Assembly (NCBI GenBank): GCA_947494805.1
Contig: CANLWK010000008.1
Span: forward strand, 37,309-101,308
DNA from: an uncultured Croceitalea sp.
GTDB lineage: Bacteria; Bacteroidota; Bacteroidia; Flavobacteriales; Flavobacteriaceae
Reading direction: 5' to 3'
DNA: 64,000 bases
Shown: in pieces, positions 18,179 to 27,383 of the stretch
How positions within the stretch are numbered: the first letter of the stretch is position 1
Layout: each line of letters opens with the position of its first letter
Program-made: the position numbers and the translations under genes
Notes under the pieces: model-generated
The model's input: only the letters and a program-made list of their open reading frames with translations
Told to the model about the DNA's origin: nothing
The model's database searches: none

Positions 18179-19135
18179 CTAAATCTTAAAAAACGAGTCC
18201 ACAAACTCGTATTTGTTAAACACTTGAAGATCATCGATACCCTCGCCAACTCCAATATATTTTACCGGTATCTGAAACTGGTCTGAAATACCAATGACCA
18301 CCCCGCCCTTTGCGGTACCATCTAATTTGGTAACGGCCAATGAGGTCACTTCTGTAGCTTTGGTAAACTGTTTGGCCTGTTCAAAAGCGTTCTGGCCTGT
18401 GGAACCATCTAAAACCAGTAGCACATCATGAGGCGCATCAGGTATTACTTTTTGCATGACCCGTTTTACTTTTGAGAGTTCGTTCATCAAATTGACCTTA
18501 TTGTGCAAACGCCCTGCCGTATCGATCAATACCACATCTGCATTTTCAGCTACTGCAGAATTTAAGGTATCAAAAGCCACTGAAGCCGGGTCACTGCCCA
18601 TTTTCTGCTTGACAATAGGTATATCAACGCGCTCGGCCCAAACCTGTAATTGGTCTATGGCCGCGGCCCTGAAGGTGTCACCAGCACCCAAAACTACCTT
18701 TAGGCCTTGTTTTTTGAACTGATTTGCCAACTTACCAATGGTTGTCGTTTTTCCAACACCATTGACCCCTACTACCATAATTACATAAGGTATTTTGTCC
18801 TTCCGGATGGTGAACTCTTTTTCTTCACCCACATGGGTCTCTGAAAGTAGGCCCGCAATTTCTTCCCTAAGAATTTGGTTCAGTTCATCGGTGCCCAAAT
18901 ATTTATCTTTTGAAACCCGTGCCTCTATTCGGTCAATAATCTTCAATGTCGTATCTACCCCAACATCAGAGGTGACGAGTACTTCTTCTAAGTTATCAAG
19001 TACTTCATCATCAACTTTAGATTTACCGGCAACCGCCTTACTAAGTTTGCCAAAAAAACTGTTCTTTGACTTTTCAAGGCCCTTATCAAGTGTCTCTTTT
19101 TTATCTTTTGAGAATATGTTTTTAAACAAGCTCAT
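18179..19135 (-). CDS. ftsY: Signal recognition particle receptor FtsY
   Basis: 318 aa, the short Bacteroidota form without a long acidic N-terminal domain. The NG domain holds the GTPase motifs GVNGVGKT (123-130), DTFRAAA (153-159), DTAGR (205-209) and TKLDGTAKGG (269-278). It docks SRP-ribosome complexes at the inner membrane for co-translational insertion. It opens a minus-strand unit with the DUF2911 gene, the frameshifted small gene and the amidase. A -7 element lies upstream at 19155-19162. Confidence 0.97.
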   Translation of the reverse strand: MSLFKNIFSKDKKETLDKGLEKSKNSFFGKLSKAVAGKSKVDDEVLDNLEEVLVTSDVGVDTTLKIIDRIEARVSKDKYLGTDELNQILREEIAGLLSETHVGEEKEFTIRKDKIPYVIMVVGVNGVGKTTTIGKLANQFKKQGLKVVLGAGDTFRAAAIDQLQVWAERVDIPIVKQKMGSDPASVAFDTLNSAVAENADVVLIDTAGRLHNKVNLMNELSKVKRVMQKVIPDAPHDVLLVLDGSTGQNAFEQAKQFTKATEVTSLAVTKLDGTAKGGVVIGISDQFQIPVKYIGVGEGIDDLQVFNKYEFVDSFFKI

Positions 19136-19154
19136 GTTATCTCTAGTTCTAAAC

Positions 19155-19162
19155 CAAAGATA
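19155..19162 (-). promoter_or_regulatory. -7 element of ftsY promoter
   Basis: The minus strand reads TATCTTTG, a full TAnnTTTG match, 20 nt before the ftsY ATG. No canonical -33 TTTG is seen. Confidence 0.45.
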
Positions 19163-19342
19163 GGAAAGTCACGGCGTTATTTTGGCTGCCTTTTCATTTT
19201 GATTTACTCTATAACAGATGCTAATAATTTAGACCCTCTATTTTTGGTCATTCACACCATGATTGGTAGGGTGACACAACAAATTTTACAATAATAGCCA
19301 CGATAAATCTAACTTCGTGCATTACAACCTTAATCTTTTTGT

Positions 19343-21238
19343 TTGCAGACCAATAGCCAAATAATAGCTATCCTTTTTCTACTATTGATACCTGTTCAAT
19401 TAGTTGCTCAAGATACGTATGCCGATACTTTTAGTAGTGTATCGTACAACAATAGCAACGGTACACTGCCATGGACCACTTCATGGATCGAAACAGGAGA
19501 TACGGACTTGGGCCCCACAGCAGACTACATAAGCATCAATAGTGGACGACTACAGTTTTACTGGAACTGGGGAGAAACCGTTTCACGTTCTATGGACTTA
19601 TCGGGGGCCACTTCGGCAACCATATCATTTGACTGGGAAACGTTTAGTCTTGAAGCCGGTGAGAGCCTTCTTTTAGAAATCTCTACCGATGGAATAACAT
19701 ATGACCCAACCCCTTTGATAGAATTAACGGGAACCAATACGGGCACAATAACACCTATTGACATATCGACGTATATTTCGGCAACGACCACAATTCGGTT
19801 TAGAGGTAGAGGTACCGTGGCAGAACGATGGGAGTCTGATGATTTTGCTTACATTGACAACCTCAGTATATCCGTCACTTTTGATAATGACAATGATGGA
19901 GATGGTATCGTTGACAGCATAGATTTAGATGATGACAATGACGGTCTTACCGATGAAGAAGAATACTGTACAACCGCGAACGCAAGTTTTTTGGTTTCGG
20001 CCAATGTGGGTCAACGATCGGTTATCGTAAATCACACCGATACGGGATATCTTCGATTAGATTTCTCATCAATGGACAACTCTTTTCAACTTGAAATCAA
20101 TGGAAATCCGGTGCATCCGTCCATTTTGGAGTTTGAAAATGGAGCATTGGGCGCAGGCGAAGAGTACTTTAGGTTTCAATCGGATAACGCCCTTATTTCT
20201 GCCCCATGGGTGGCAAATTCAAATGGCTTGCCAAGGCTTCGTTTGATTATTGACGAATCAGGTCAAGCCAATCTATATGGAACGCGAACATCAGGCTCCA
20301 CAATTCTGGAACCCATGCAAGCGGAATCAGCTACACCTTTTAATACCATTAATTGGATACCGGGCAACAACAACACTTTTGAAGTTATCAATCAAGCTGG
20401 ACCCGGGCCAGAGGGTTTCACTGGCACCCTTTTTGCCAGTGCCATATGTGATGAAGATGGCGATGGCATAAGCAATGAGTTGGACCTGGATGCGGATAAC
20501 GACGGTATTTATGATATTGTCGAATCTGGAGTATTAAATCTTGCGGGGGTATCAGATGCCAACAATGACGGAATCATTGACGGTGCAGCAGCGTCTTTTG
20601 GGTCTAATGGTCTTTTCAGCGGTATTGAAGATAATGACACTGCCTACGCCATACCCACATACACTCCTACTGACTCAGATAGCGATGGCATTTATGATGC
20701 CTTCGTTTTAGATGCTGATGGCGACGGTTGTACCGATGTTATTGAAGCGGGGTTTATCGACGATAATAGTGATGGTCTTCTAGGTCCTCTACCCGTAACT
20801 ATTGACGGTAACGGTTTGGTGACCAGTGGTACCGGCGGATATACCACCCCAGATGATAATGATGCAAATACGACATTTGATTTTCAAGAAGACGTGGGTG
20901 TTCCTACGATAAGTGTTCAGCCCTTATCAGTGACCACATGCCCAGGTTGCACAACTTCAATGACAATAACCTCTACAGCAAATACATTGCAATGGCAACG
21001 TTTTGATGGTATCAGCTGGGTAGATTTAAGCGATTCTGCTTTGTACTCAGGTACCACTACGGGTACATTACAAATTACCAATCCCGCCCCGGCGCTGGGC
21101 AACAGTCAATATCGCGTGATTGCGTCAAACTCTAATTTTGTTTGTGGATTTACTACATCGGCAGTGGCCACATTGACCTTTCAAGTCAATACCATCATAA
21201 CCAATAGAAGAATAACATACCGTATTCGTCCGAATTAG
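19343..21238 (+). CDS. Secreted protein with Asp-rich (thrombospondin type 3-like) repeats, TTG start
   Basis: 631 aa. The only credible start is TTG at 19343, because the frame is closed by TAA at 19331 and no ATG precedes the signal peptide (SQIIAILFLLLIPVQLVAQ). Two Asp-rich calcium-binding segments are visible, DNDNDGDGIVDSIDLDDDND (about 190-210) and DEDGDGISNELDLDADNDG (about 370-390), with more near 450-480; an Ig-like region follows. The protein ends in a short basic tail (ITNRRITYRIRPN), not a recognisable type A or B sorting domain. It stands alone between the DUF4295 and ftsY genes on the opposite strand, splitting a block usually contiguous in relatives. Confidence 0.85.
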   Translation: MQTNSQIIAILFLLLIPVQLVAQDTYADTFSSVSYNNSNGTLPWTTSWIETGDTDLGPTADYISINSGRLQFYWNWGETVSRSMDLSGATSATISFDWETFSLEAGESLLLEISTDGITYDPTPLIELTGTNTGTITPIDISTYISATTTIRFRGRGTVAERWESDDFAYIDNLSISVTFDNDNDGDGIVDSIDLDDDNDGLTDEEEYCTTANASFLVSANVGQRSVIVNHTDTGYLRLDFSSMDNSFQLEINGNPVHPSILEFENGALGAGEEYFRFQSDNALISAPWVANSNGLPRLRLIIDESGQANLYGTRTSGSTILEPMQAESATPFNTINWIPGNNNTFEVINQAGPGPEGFTGTLFASAICDEDGDGISNELDLDADNDGIYDIVESGVLNLAGVSDANNDGIIDGAAASFGSNGLFSGIEDNDTAYAIPTYTPTDSDSDGIYDAFVLDADGDGCTDVIEAGFIDDNSDGLLGPLPVTIDGNGLVTSGTGGYTTPDDNDANTTFDFQEDVGVPTISVQPLSVTTCPGCTTSMTITSTANTLQWQRFDGISWVDLSDSALYSGTTTGTLQITNPAPALGNSQYRVIASNSNFVCGFTTSAVATLTFQVNTIITNRRITYRIRPN

Positions 21239-21250
21239 TATATGGATATA

Positions 21251-21285
21251 AAAAGAAAAAACCGTTTCAATAGTTATTGAAACGG
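21251..21285 (-). terminator. Terminator of the rpmB-rpmG-DUF4295 operon (possibly shared)
   Basis: Perfect 9-bp stem (21262-21270 with 21277-21285) and 6-nt loop. The minus strand continues into a T-rich run, fitting the ribosomal operon. The plus-strand repeat-protein gene ends 24 nt away and could also use the hairpin. Confidence 0.8.
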
Positions 21286-21310
21286 CTTCTTATACAGTGT
21301 TCTCGTACTG

Positions 21311-21463
21311 TTATTTTTTTGACAACCAGTCGTTCACCAACTCAGGTGACATTACTTGCTCAACAAAAGTGTAAGCTCCTGTTTTAGGAGACTTCACCAT
21401 TTTGATGGCTTTTGTCAATCTCTTTGAACTTCCTTGTAATGTTGCTACGGTCTTCTTTGCCAT
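21311..21463 (-). CDS. DUF4295 small basic protein
   Basis: 50 aa, starting MAKKTVATLQGSSKRLTKAI and ending VNDWLSKK. DUF4295 proteins are short, basic and found right after rpmB and rpmG in Bacteroidota, as here, suggesting a ribosome-associated role. It is the third gene of the operon, 41 nt after the L33 stop. Too short for standard ORF cut-offs but clear by sequence and position. Confidence 0.93.
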   Translation of the reverse strand: MAKKTVATLQGSSKRLTKAIKMVKSPKTGAYTFVEQVMSPELVNDWLSKK

Positions 21464-21504
21464 GTCTTTATCTGTTTGACGTTTTTACTAAGAAAAACCT
21501 CGTA

Positions 21505-21687
21505 TTATTTAATTTCTTTGTGAACGGTCATACGTTTCAAGATAGGATTGAATTTTTTGATTTCCATTCTATCTGGCGTATTCTTTTTATTCTTTGTAGT
21601 AATGTATCGAGACGTACCTGGCATACCTGATTCTTTATGCTCTGTACACTCTAAAATAACCTGAACTCTATTACCTTTCTTTGCCAT
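21505..21687 (-). CDS. rpmG: 50S ribosomal protein L33
   Basis: 60 aa. Begins [20 protein letters not shown] and carries [21 protein letters not shown]-type L33 sequence split over residues 28-48. It has only one cysteine, so it is the zinc-free (C-) form, as usual in Bacteroidota. It lies 12 nt after rpmB and before the DUF4295 gene, one transcript from the promoter upstream of rpmB. Confidence 0.97.
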   Translation of the reverse strand: MAKKGNRVQVILECTEHKESGMPGTSRYITTKNKKNTPDRMEIKKFNPILKRMTVHKEIK

Positions 21688-21699
21688 TTTCTAATGCTA

Positions 21700-21936
21700 T
21701 TACTTCACAAAACCATTGGCTCTCGCTTCTTTCAAAGCAGCAGCGATACCTTTTTTGTTGATTACTTTGATTCCTTTAGATGAAACGTTAAGTGTAACCC
21801 ACTTATCTTCTTCAGGGATATAAAATTTCTTCTTTGAAATATTTACATCAAACCTACGCTTCGTTTTATTGATAGAAAATGATACGTTGTTACCAAACAT
21901 CACCTTCTTCCCTGTAATTTCACATACTCTAGACAT
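21700..21936 (-). CDS. rpmB: 50S ribosomal protein L28
   Basis: 78 aa with the L28 signature [19 protein letters not shown] at the N-terminus and VNLxVS-type core ([16 protein letters not shown]). First gene of the L28-L33-DUF4295 operon, preceded by the best promoter match in the window (21970-22000). Confidence 0.97.
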   Translation of the reverse strand: MSRVCEITGKKVMFGNNVSFSINKTKRRFDVNISKKKFYIPEEDKWVTLNVSSKGIKVINKKGIAAALKEARANGFVK

Positions 21937-21969
21937 CTCCCTAACTTTTGAGTGATTTTATTGAGGGTG

Positions 21970-22000
21970 CAAATTTAGTTATTTCTGTTAGACACGCAAA
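21970..22000 (-). promoter_or_regulatory. Promoter of the rpmB operon (TTTG-N19-TAnnTTTG)
   Basis: On the minus strand a TTTG (21997-22000) is followed after exactly 19 nt by TAAATTTG (21970-21977), the full Bacteroidota vegetative consensus. Transcription should begin about 27 nt before the rpmB ATG. Confidence 0.78.
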
Positions 22001-22010
22001 GATTAATTAC

Positions 22011-23258
22011 TCAAAATTTAATAATTTCTTTTTGCAGTAATTCAAACGCCTTGTTCACCGACTTTTGAACGATGCGTTCACGATGGTTACCCATAGTAAA
22101 CCTTTGGGCAAAAGTCTGTTCTGGGGTACTTATGGCAATAAAAACCGTACCTACAGATTCATCTGAGTCACCTTTTGAAGGACCCGCATTGCCCGTGGTG
22201 GCAATTGCAAAATCAGTTTCTAAAATCTGCCTGACATTCTTGGCCATTGCACAGGCCACTTTTTCACTAACGACAGAATACTCTTGAATCAAACCTTCAT
22301 CAACACCCAGTACTTTTATCTTGGTTTCGGTCGCATAACTGACAATGGTTCCCTTAAAATATTTTGAGGCGCCTGGCAACGCTGTTATTTGCTGCGCTAT
22401 TTTACCACCTGTAAAGCTTTCGGCGGTTGCGAGGGTCATACCTCGGTCGGTCAATAGTTTTGCCAATAACGCCTCAATACTCTCATCTTCTTCTTCACCA
22501 AAAATAATCTCACCTATTAGGGGGTAAAGCTTTTTAGTCTCGTTGTTGACCATGGTCTGAATGGCCTCCTTGTCACTTCCCTTTGCAGATAATCGCAATC
22601 TCACACTACCAAGACTTGGTAAATACGCAAGCTTTATTTGTTGGGGCAAATGGTTTTCCCATACCTCAATACGCTCTGCAATTGCACTTTCGCCAAGACC
22701 ATAGGTCATAATGGTTTTGTGAATGATATGAGGTCGCTCATACCTTTCAATTATTTTTGGAACTACATAATTGGTCATCAAACCCTTCATTTCAAAAGGT
22801 ACACCCGGTAATGAAACAAATACGGTGCCGTTTTTCTCCATCCACATGCCAGGGGCCGTACCAAATTCATTTTTAAGCACCTCTGCTCTTGAAGGCACCA
22901 AAGCCTGTAAACGATTTATCTCAGAAATAGGCGTGGATATATACTTTTCAAAGAGCATTTCTATATGTGCCAAAACCTCTTTGTTCTGTACTAAGGTGTC
23001 CGCTAAATATTCACAAAGGGTATGCTTGGTGATATCATCTTTTGTTGGACCTAGACCGCCGGTAACAATTACAAGTTGTGATCTTGTATTAGCCTCCTTC
23101 AAAGCCTGCAAAATATGCGCGTTATCATCTTGTACCGAAGTAATTTGATATACCGAAACCCCAATTCTGTTTAGTTCTTTGGAAATAAAGGCCGAATTTG
23201 AATCTACAATTTGACCGATGAGAATTTCATCACCAATTGTAATAATCTCTGCTTGCAT
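22011..23258 (-). CDS. cinA: CinA family nicotinamide mononucleotide deamidase-related protein
   Basis: 415 aa. The N-terminal molybdopterin-binding-like domain starts AEIITIGDEILIGQIVDSN, has TGGLGPTKDDITK (about 67-79), and the C-terminal CinA domain has TLATAESFTGGKIAQQIT and TGNAGPSKGD. Known CinA enzymes cleave ADP-ribose and deamidate NMN in pyridine-nucleotide salvage; the name derives from competence. Full length for the family. It sits between the Hpt gene and rpmB, with its own -7 element at 23303-23310. Confidence 0.96.
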   Translation of the reverse strand: MQAEIITIGDEILIGQIVDSNSAFISKELNRIGVSVYQITSVQDDNAHILQALKEANTRSQLVIVTGGLGPTKDDITKHTLCEYLADTLVQNKEVLAHIEMLFEKYISTPISEINRLQALVPSRAEVLKNEFGTAPGMWMEKNGTVFVSLPGVPFEMKGLMTNYVVPKIIERYERPHIIHKTIMTYGLGESAIAERIEVWENHLPQQIKLAYLPSLGSVRLRLSAKGSDKEAIQTMVNNETKKLYPLIGEIIFGEEEDESIEALLAKLLTDRGMTLATAESFTGGKIAQQITALPGASKYFKGTIVSYATETKIKVLGVDEGLIQEYSVVSEKVACAMAKNVRQILETDFAIATTGNAGPSKGDSDESVGTVFIAISTPEQTFAQRFTMGNHRERIVQKSVNKAFELLQKEIIKF

Positions 23259-23302
23259 GCAATCAGGTTTACACTAAAGGCTTTTAGTAATTTGTTAAGG
23301 GG

Positions 23303-23310
23303 CAAAAGTA
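23303..23310 (-). promoter_or_regulatory. -7 element of cinA promoter
   Basis: The minus strand reads TACTTTTG, matching TAnnTTTG, 44 nt before the cinA ATG. The -33 region is not canonical. Confidence 0.4.
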
Positions 23311-23342
23311 AGTAAAATGAAGCTTCTGTGATTTGTGGACCG

Positions 23343-23681
23343 TTATAGTCCAAAATCGTTTTTCAGCTCTGTGACTACTTGCTCAACATCTGTTTTGAGC
23401 AATGGAAATTTTTCTTGAATCGTATCAAAATTACCATCTTGTTTGCCCAAGGTCTCGATCTCAAGAGCATTGGCCCTTGTTTGTTCCATACCCAATAAGT
23501 CGACATTGGGTTTGATTTTATGGGCCATTTTATAAATCTGTTCGTAGTCCTTTGTTGAAATAGCCTCTTCCAGCGCTTGCAGGTCCTCAGGAACTTCTTC
23601 TAAAAACACCGTTACTACAGAACGAACAAAATCTTCGTCTCCCTCAGCCATTTCGTTAATCTTATCAAGACTATAAATCAT
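23343..23681 (-). CDS. Histidine phosphotransfer (Hpt) domain protein
   Basis: 112 aa, a single Hpt four-helix bundle. The phosphorylatable histidine is H54 in MAHKIKPNVDLLG, matching the AHxxKP/G pattern. It would relay phosphate between a hybrid kinase and a response regulator; none is encoded nearby. The start ATG shares one base with the stop of the upstream FAH gene (TAATG), so translation is coupled. Confidence 0.9.
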   Translation of the reverse strand: MIYSLDKINEMAEGDEDFVRSVVTVFLEEVPEDLQALEEAISTKDYEQIYKMAHKIKPNVDLLGMEQTRANALEIETLGKQDGNFDTIQEKFPLLKTDVEQVVTELKNDFGL

Positions 23682-24292
23682 TACTTTATGTTAATGGTAA
23701 AAATTCGTTCTTCCTCTATTGTACCTTCAAGATAATCATTTGCTACAACTCTACCAACACCGGCCGGAGTGCCCGTGAAGATGATATCCCCTTTTTTAAG
23801 GGTAAAATAGGTAGAAACATAGGCTATTAATTCATCTATCTTCCACAACATCAAGCTCGTATGCCCATTTTGGACAATTTCCCCATTTTTTAACAATGAA
23901 AACCTTAAATTGTCAATATTTTCGTACTTATTTTTATCTATCCACTTACCAACGACAGCTGCACCATCAAAACCTTTCGCCTTTTCCCAAGGCAATCCCT
24001 TAGCCTTTAATTTTGACTGTAGGTCCCGAGCTGTGAAATCAATTCCCAACCCTACTTCGTCGTAATATTTATGCGCAAACTTTTCTGAAATATGTTTGCC
24101 AACTTTTTTGATTTTCACCAAAACCTCAACTTCATAATGTATATCTTCTGAAAATTCTGGTATATAAAAATCTTGTTCCTTTGGCAACACTGCCGAATCA
24201 GGCTTCATAAAAACAACAGGTTCCGTAGGGCGCTCATTATCGAGCTCATCAATATGGGCGGCATAATTTCGGCCAATACAAATAAGTTTCAT
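23681..24292 (-). CDS. Fumarylacetoacetate hydrolase family protein
   Basis: 203 aa, a short FAH-domain protein. Visible features: MKLICIGRNYAAHIDEL at the N-terminus, the metal-binding EVEV (about residues 52-55), GLGIDFTARDLQ and GDIIFTGTPAGVG. The family includes acylpyruvases and oxaloacetate decarboxylases; the exact substrate is not readable. It starts 11 nt after the exonuclease stop and overlaps the Hpt gene by one base. Confidence 0.92.
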   Translation of the reverse strand: MKLICIGRNYAAHIDELDNERPTEPVVFMKPDSAVLPKEQDFYIPEFSEDIHYEVEVLVKIKKVGKHISEKFAHKYYDEVGLGIDFTARDLQSKLKAKGLPWEKAKGFDGAAVVGKWIDKNKYENIDNLRFSLLKNGEIVQNGHTSLMLWKIDELIAYVSTYFTLKKGDIIFTGTPAGVGRVVANDYLEGTIEEERIFTINIK

Positions 24293-24303
24293 TACAAAAT
24301 TGG

Positions 24304-25080
24304 TTATGAGAGTTTATTGTTGAGCTTGCTCAACTTTATCTGGGTGAGCACTTTTTTGGTATATAAGGGAAAATCTGCATTGAGAATCCATCCGAAATAA
24401 CCAGGTTCTTTCTCCATCACCTCATCCACCGTCTTGCCTTTGTGTTTACCAAAAGTGAACGTAGGTTCGTCTTCTTTGTTCACACCTATAAAACCGGCAA
24501 AATCCAAAGACTTTTTACGTGTGGTAAACTCTGAGAGCTTTTTGACATTGTTCTCTAGTTCGGGATATCTCTCTAATTGCGACAACAATACTTCATAGGT
24601 CGCCATGGTATCAGCTTCGGCACTATGGGCATCCTCCAAACTCTTATCACAGTAAAACTTATATGCAGCGCCCAAGGTGCGCTTTTCCATTTTATGAAAA
24701 ATGGTCTGTACGTCAACAGAAACCATGTGTTTCATATCAAAATCAACTTCGGCCCGCAGCATTTCTTCCGCCAATAGCGGAATATCAAAACGGTCAGAAT
24801 TAAACCCCGCCAAATCGCTATCGCGAATCATGGTGTAAATCTCCTTCGACAGTTTTTTAAAGGTAGGTTCATTGGCAACTTTTTCATTTGATATACCATG
24901 CACCGCTATAACTTCTGGGGGTATTTCCATTTCAGGATTTACCAACCAAGTTCTACTTTCCTTATTGCCGTTCGGAAAAATCTTCAAAATCGATATTTCT
25001 ACGATACGATCTTTAGAAACATTGGTACCTGTAGTCTCAAGGTCAAAAAAACAAATGGGTTTAGTTAATTCAAGTTGCAT
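24304..25080 (-). CDS. DnaQ-type 3'-5' exonuclease
   Basis: 258 aa from the ATG at 25080; the longer reading from 25155 overlaps the esterase gene and is rejected. ExoI is FFDLETTGT (D and E metal ligands), ExoII is in FNSDRFDIPLLAEEM, and ExoIII is HSAEADTMATYEVL. A C-terminal segment (VNKEDEPTFTFGKHKGKTV) is a DUF3820-like tail common in Bacteroidota homologues. It resembles the polymerase III epsilon subunit, but a stand-alone repair or RNA exonuclease role is possible. Confidence 0.92.
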   Translation of the reverse strand: MQLELTKPICFFDLETTGTNVSKDRIVEISILKIFPNGNKESRTWLVNPEMEIPPEVIAVHGISNEKVANEPTFKKLSKEIYTMIRDSDLAGFNSDRFDIPLLAEEMLRAEVDFDMKHMVSVDVQTIFHKMEKRTLGAAYKFYCDKSLEDAHSAEADTMATYEVLLSQLERYPELENNVKKLSEFTTRKKSLDFAGFIGVNKEDEPTFTFGKHKGKTVDEVMEKEPGYFGWILNADFPLYTKKVLTQIKLSKLNNKLS

Positions 25081-25087
25081 AATAGGT

Positions 25088-25864
25088 TTATTTAGATATG
25101 GAAAAAAGCCAAGGTAGCAATTCTGGTTCGGCAAATGCGTTGTTCCAACTGTCATGTTTCACATCAGGATAAAGCGAATATTGTACATCAGCCCCTGCTG
25201 CTCTAAGCGCATCAACTATTTTTGTAGAATACTTTGAAGGCACAACATCATCGGCCTTGCCATGAAAAACCCACCATCGGGTCCGCCTTATTCGATTGGC
25301 AATTGCGGTATTGGCGCCACCGCATATGGGAAAGCCAGCGGCAAACATTTTGGGGTTTCTGCGTACAAGTTCAAAGGTACCCATACCTCCCATAGATAGT
25401 CCACCAACATACATACGGTCTTTATCAATGGCATACGTCGTTTTTAAGTGCTTTAACAACCCCTCTAACAACAACATATCTTTTGTTGGCTGGCCCCTTT
25501 TATAAAACGTAAAAGCGCGATTGCCCAACTCACCAGTGACCTTGATAGCTGCCCAACTGCTATTTTCGGCACACTGGGGAAATACCACCACTGCCGGATA
25601 CTTTTCTCGTGTAGCGTCTTCAAGAAATAATGAGGCACCATGGGTCAATTGTAGCTCGTTATCACTGCCACGCTCACCAGAGCCGTGTAAGACCAAAATC
25701 AAAGGATAGGTCTCTGTGTTATCGTAGTTTTTGGGAAGTAACAGACGATAGGGCATTCGCTGACCATCCTTTTCAAAACTCATTTTCTGATACGCCTCGT
25801 TCTGTCCGTAGCTGTATAAGACAAAAACCAGGCTTAAGAATACTGTATATAATCGCAAAATCAT
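25088..25864 (-). CDS. Secreted alpha/beta hydrolase (esterase/peptidase type)
   Basis: 258 aa. A signal peptide (residues 1-20) precedes an alpha/beta hydrolase domain with the oxyanion-region LILVLHGSGERGSDNE, the nucleophile serine in GGLSMGGMG, and the catalytic histidine probably in KHDSWNNAF. The family (phospholipase/carboxylesterase, similar to feruloyl-type esterases in Bacteroidota) hydrolyses esters in the periplasm. It is 7 nt upstream of the exonuclease start. Confidence 0.88.
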   Translation of the reverse strand: MILRLYTVFLSLVFVLYSYGQNEAYQKMSFEKDGQRMPYRLLLPKNYDNTETYPLILVLHGSGERGSDNELQLTHGASLFLEDATREKYPAVVVFPQCAENSSWAAIKVTGELGNRAFTFYKRGQPTKDMLLLEGLLKHLKTTYAIDKDRMYVGGLSMGGMGTFELVRRNPKMFAAGFPICGGANTAIANRIRRTRWWVFHGKADDVVPSKYSTKIVDALRAAGADVQYSLYPDVKHDSWNNAFAEPELLPWLFSISK

Positions 25865-25929
25865 TGGTAGGCATCATTAGACCTATCAAAAGTAGGAAAG
25901 AATCAATGAAAAGCTTTTGTTATTCTGGT

Positions 25930-27294
25930 TTAGATTTCGCGATTGACATCCCATGCCTCTAAATAGTCGGCAACTGTTTTCACGAACATGCCACCTAGGG
26001 CACCGTTCACCACGCGGTGATCGTAACTATGTGACAAGAACATTTTACTGCGTACCCCAATGAAATCACCTTCAGGTGTTTCAATGACCGACGGCATTTT
26101 ACGAATCGCACCCAAAGCCAAAATAGCGACTTGTGGTTGATTTATGATGGGCGTACCGAACACACTACCAAAAGTTCCCACATTGGTAACCGTATAGGTG
26201 CCATCTCTTATCTCGTCTGGCTTTAAAGCATTATTGCGCGCTCTGTTTGCCAAGTCGTTCACGGTTTTTGCCATCCCGACCAAATTAAGCTGATCGGCAT
26301 TTTTAATGACGGGCACGATTAAATTTCCGTCGGGTAAGGCCGCGGCCATACCCAAGTTGATATTTTTCTTTTTGATCACCTTATCGCCATCTAAAGAAAT
26401 ATTGATCATCGGATGCTTTTTAATGGCAATAGCAATGGCTTCCATAAAAATGGGTGTAAATGTCAACTTCTCACCTTCACGTTCTTCAAAGGCTTTTTTC
26501 ATTTTATTTCGCCAATTCACCACGTTAGTGACATCGACCTCTATAAAACTCTGAACATGTGCCGAAGTTGAGATACTTTCGACCATATGGTGCGCAATCA
26601 ACTTGCCCATTCGCGAAAGCGGTATGATCTCGTCACCGCCAGACATTTGAACTGTGCTTGGCTTTGTATCATTCTGATTTGCTTCTGGCGCTGACACCCT
26701 CGTTGTAGGCTTTGATTTTACCGGTACTTCAACTTTTTCTTCTTTTACCGTTTCAATAACCGCTGGCACCCCATTTTTTACAAATGCCAAAATATCGTTC
26801 TTCGTCACACGACCTTCTTTACCCGTTCCGGGTATGGTATCCAATTGTGCGACCGAAATACCTTCTTGTTTTGCAATATTCTTTACCAGTGGAGAATAGA
26901 ATCGTTCAGAACCTGAGAAATCTTGCACAGGCGACGTCACGGTTTCTTTCGCTGCTACCACGGTTTTCTCCAATTCTGCTACCGGTACTTCAATGCTTTG
27001 TTCTTCTATAGCCGGAGTCGCCACGTTCTCAGAGACACTTCCAGTTACTTCACCTGATACCTCAATAACGGCAACAACTTCGCCTACTTTGATTATGTCG
27101 TCTATTTCGAATCTTTTCTCTACAAGTTTTCCTTCTACCTCACTGGGTACTTCAGAATCTACCTTGTCTGTGGCAATCTCAAAAATAGCTTCGTCCATTT
27201 CAATGGTATCGCCGACCTCTTTGAGCCATGTAGTCAATGTTGCCTCTGCAACACTTTCTCCCATCTGTGGTAATTTCAATTCGAATTTTGACAT
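25930..27294 (-). CDS. 2-oxoacid dehydrogenase complex E2 (dihydrolipoamide acyltransferase)
   Basis: 454 aa. One N-terminal lipoyl domain with the lipoylated lysine K44 in IATDKVDSE, a Pro/Val/Glu-rich linker, an E3/E1-binding domain (FYSPLVKNIAKQEGI to ILAFVKNG, about 132-180), and a C-terminal catalytic domain ending SHSYDHRVVNGA with the active-site histidine. One lipoyl domain and the VDSEVPS context suit a branched-chain or 2-oxoglutarate type complex; E1 and E3 genes are not nearby, so the substrate is undecided. Confidence 0.92.
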   Translation of the reverse strand: MSKFELKLPQMGESVAEATLTTWLKEVGDTIEMDEAIFEIATDKVDSEVPSEVEGKLVEKRFEIDDIIKVGEVVAVIEVSGEVTGSVSENVATPAIEEQSIEVPVAELEKTVVAAKETVTSPVQDFSGSERFYSPLVKNIAKQEGISVAQLDTIPGTGKEGRVTKNDILAFVKNGVPAVIETVKEEKVEVPVKSKPTTRVSAPEANQNDTKPSTVQMSGGDEIIPLSRMGKLIAHHMVESISTSAHVQSFIEVDVTNVVNWRNKMKKAFEEREGEKLTFTPIFMEAIAIAIKKHPMINISLDGDKVIKKKNINLGMAAALPDGNLIVPVIKNADQLNLVGMAKTVNDLANRARNNALKPDEIRDGTYTVTNVGTFGSVFGTPIINQPQVAILALGAIRKMPSVIETPEGDFIGVRSKMFLSHSYDHRVVNGALGGMFVKTVADYLEAWDVNREI

Positions 27295-27331
27295 ATTCTT
27301 AATTAACGTATCGATTATGGCTTATATTTTG

Positions 27332-27339
27332 CAAAAATA
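27332..27339 (-). promoter_or_regulatory. -7 element of the E2 gene promoter
   Basis: The minus strand reads TATTTTTG (TAnnTTTG), 37 nt before the E2 ATG. Confidence 0.4.
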
Positions 27340-27383
27340 ATATAAAAAAGCCCTTATCATTAATTTTAACGCATTTTTTGTGC

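Noticed and set aside
24304-25155. Longer start for the exonuclease at 25155
   Set aside because: It overlaps the esterase stop region by about 70 nt; MQLELTKPICFFDLETTG at 25080 is the family start.
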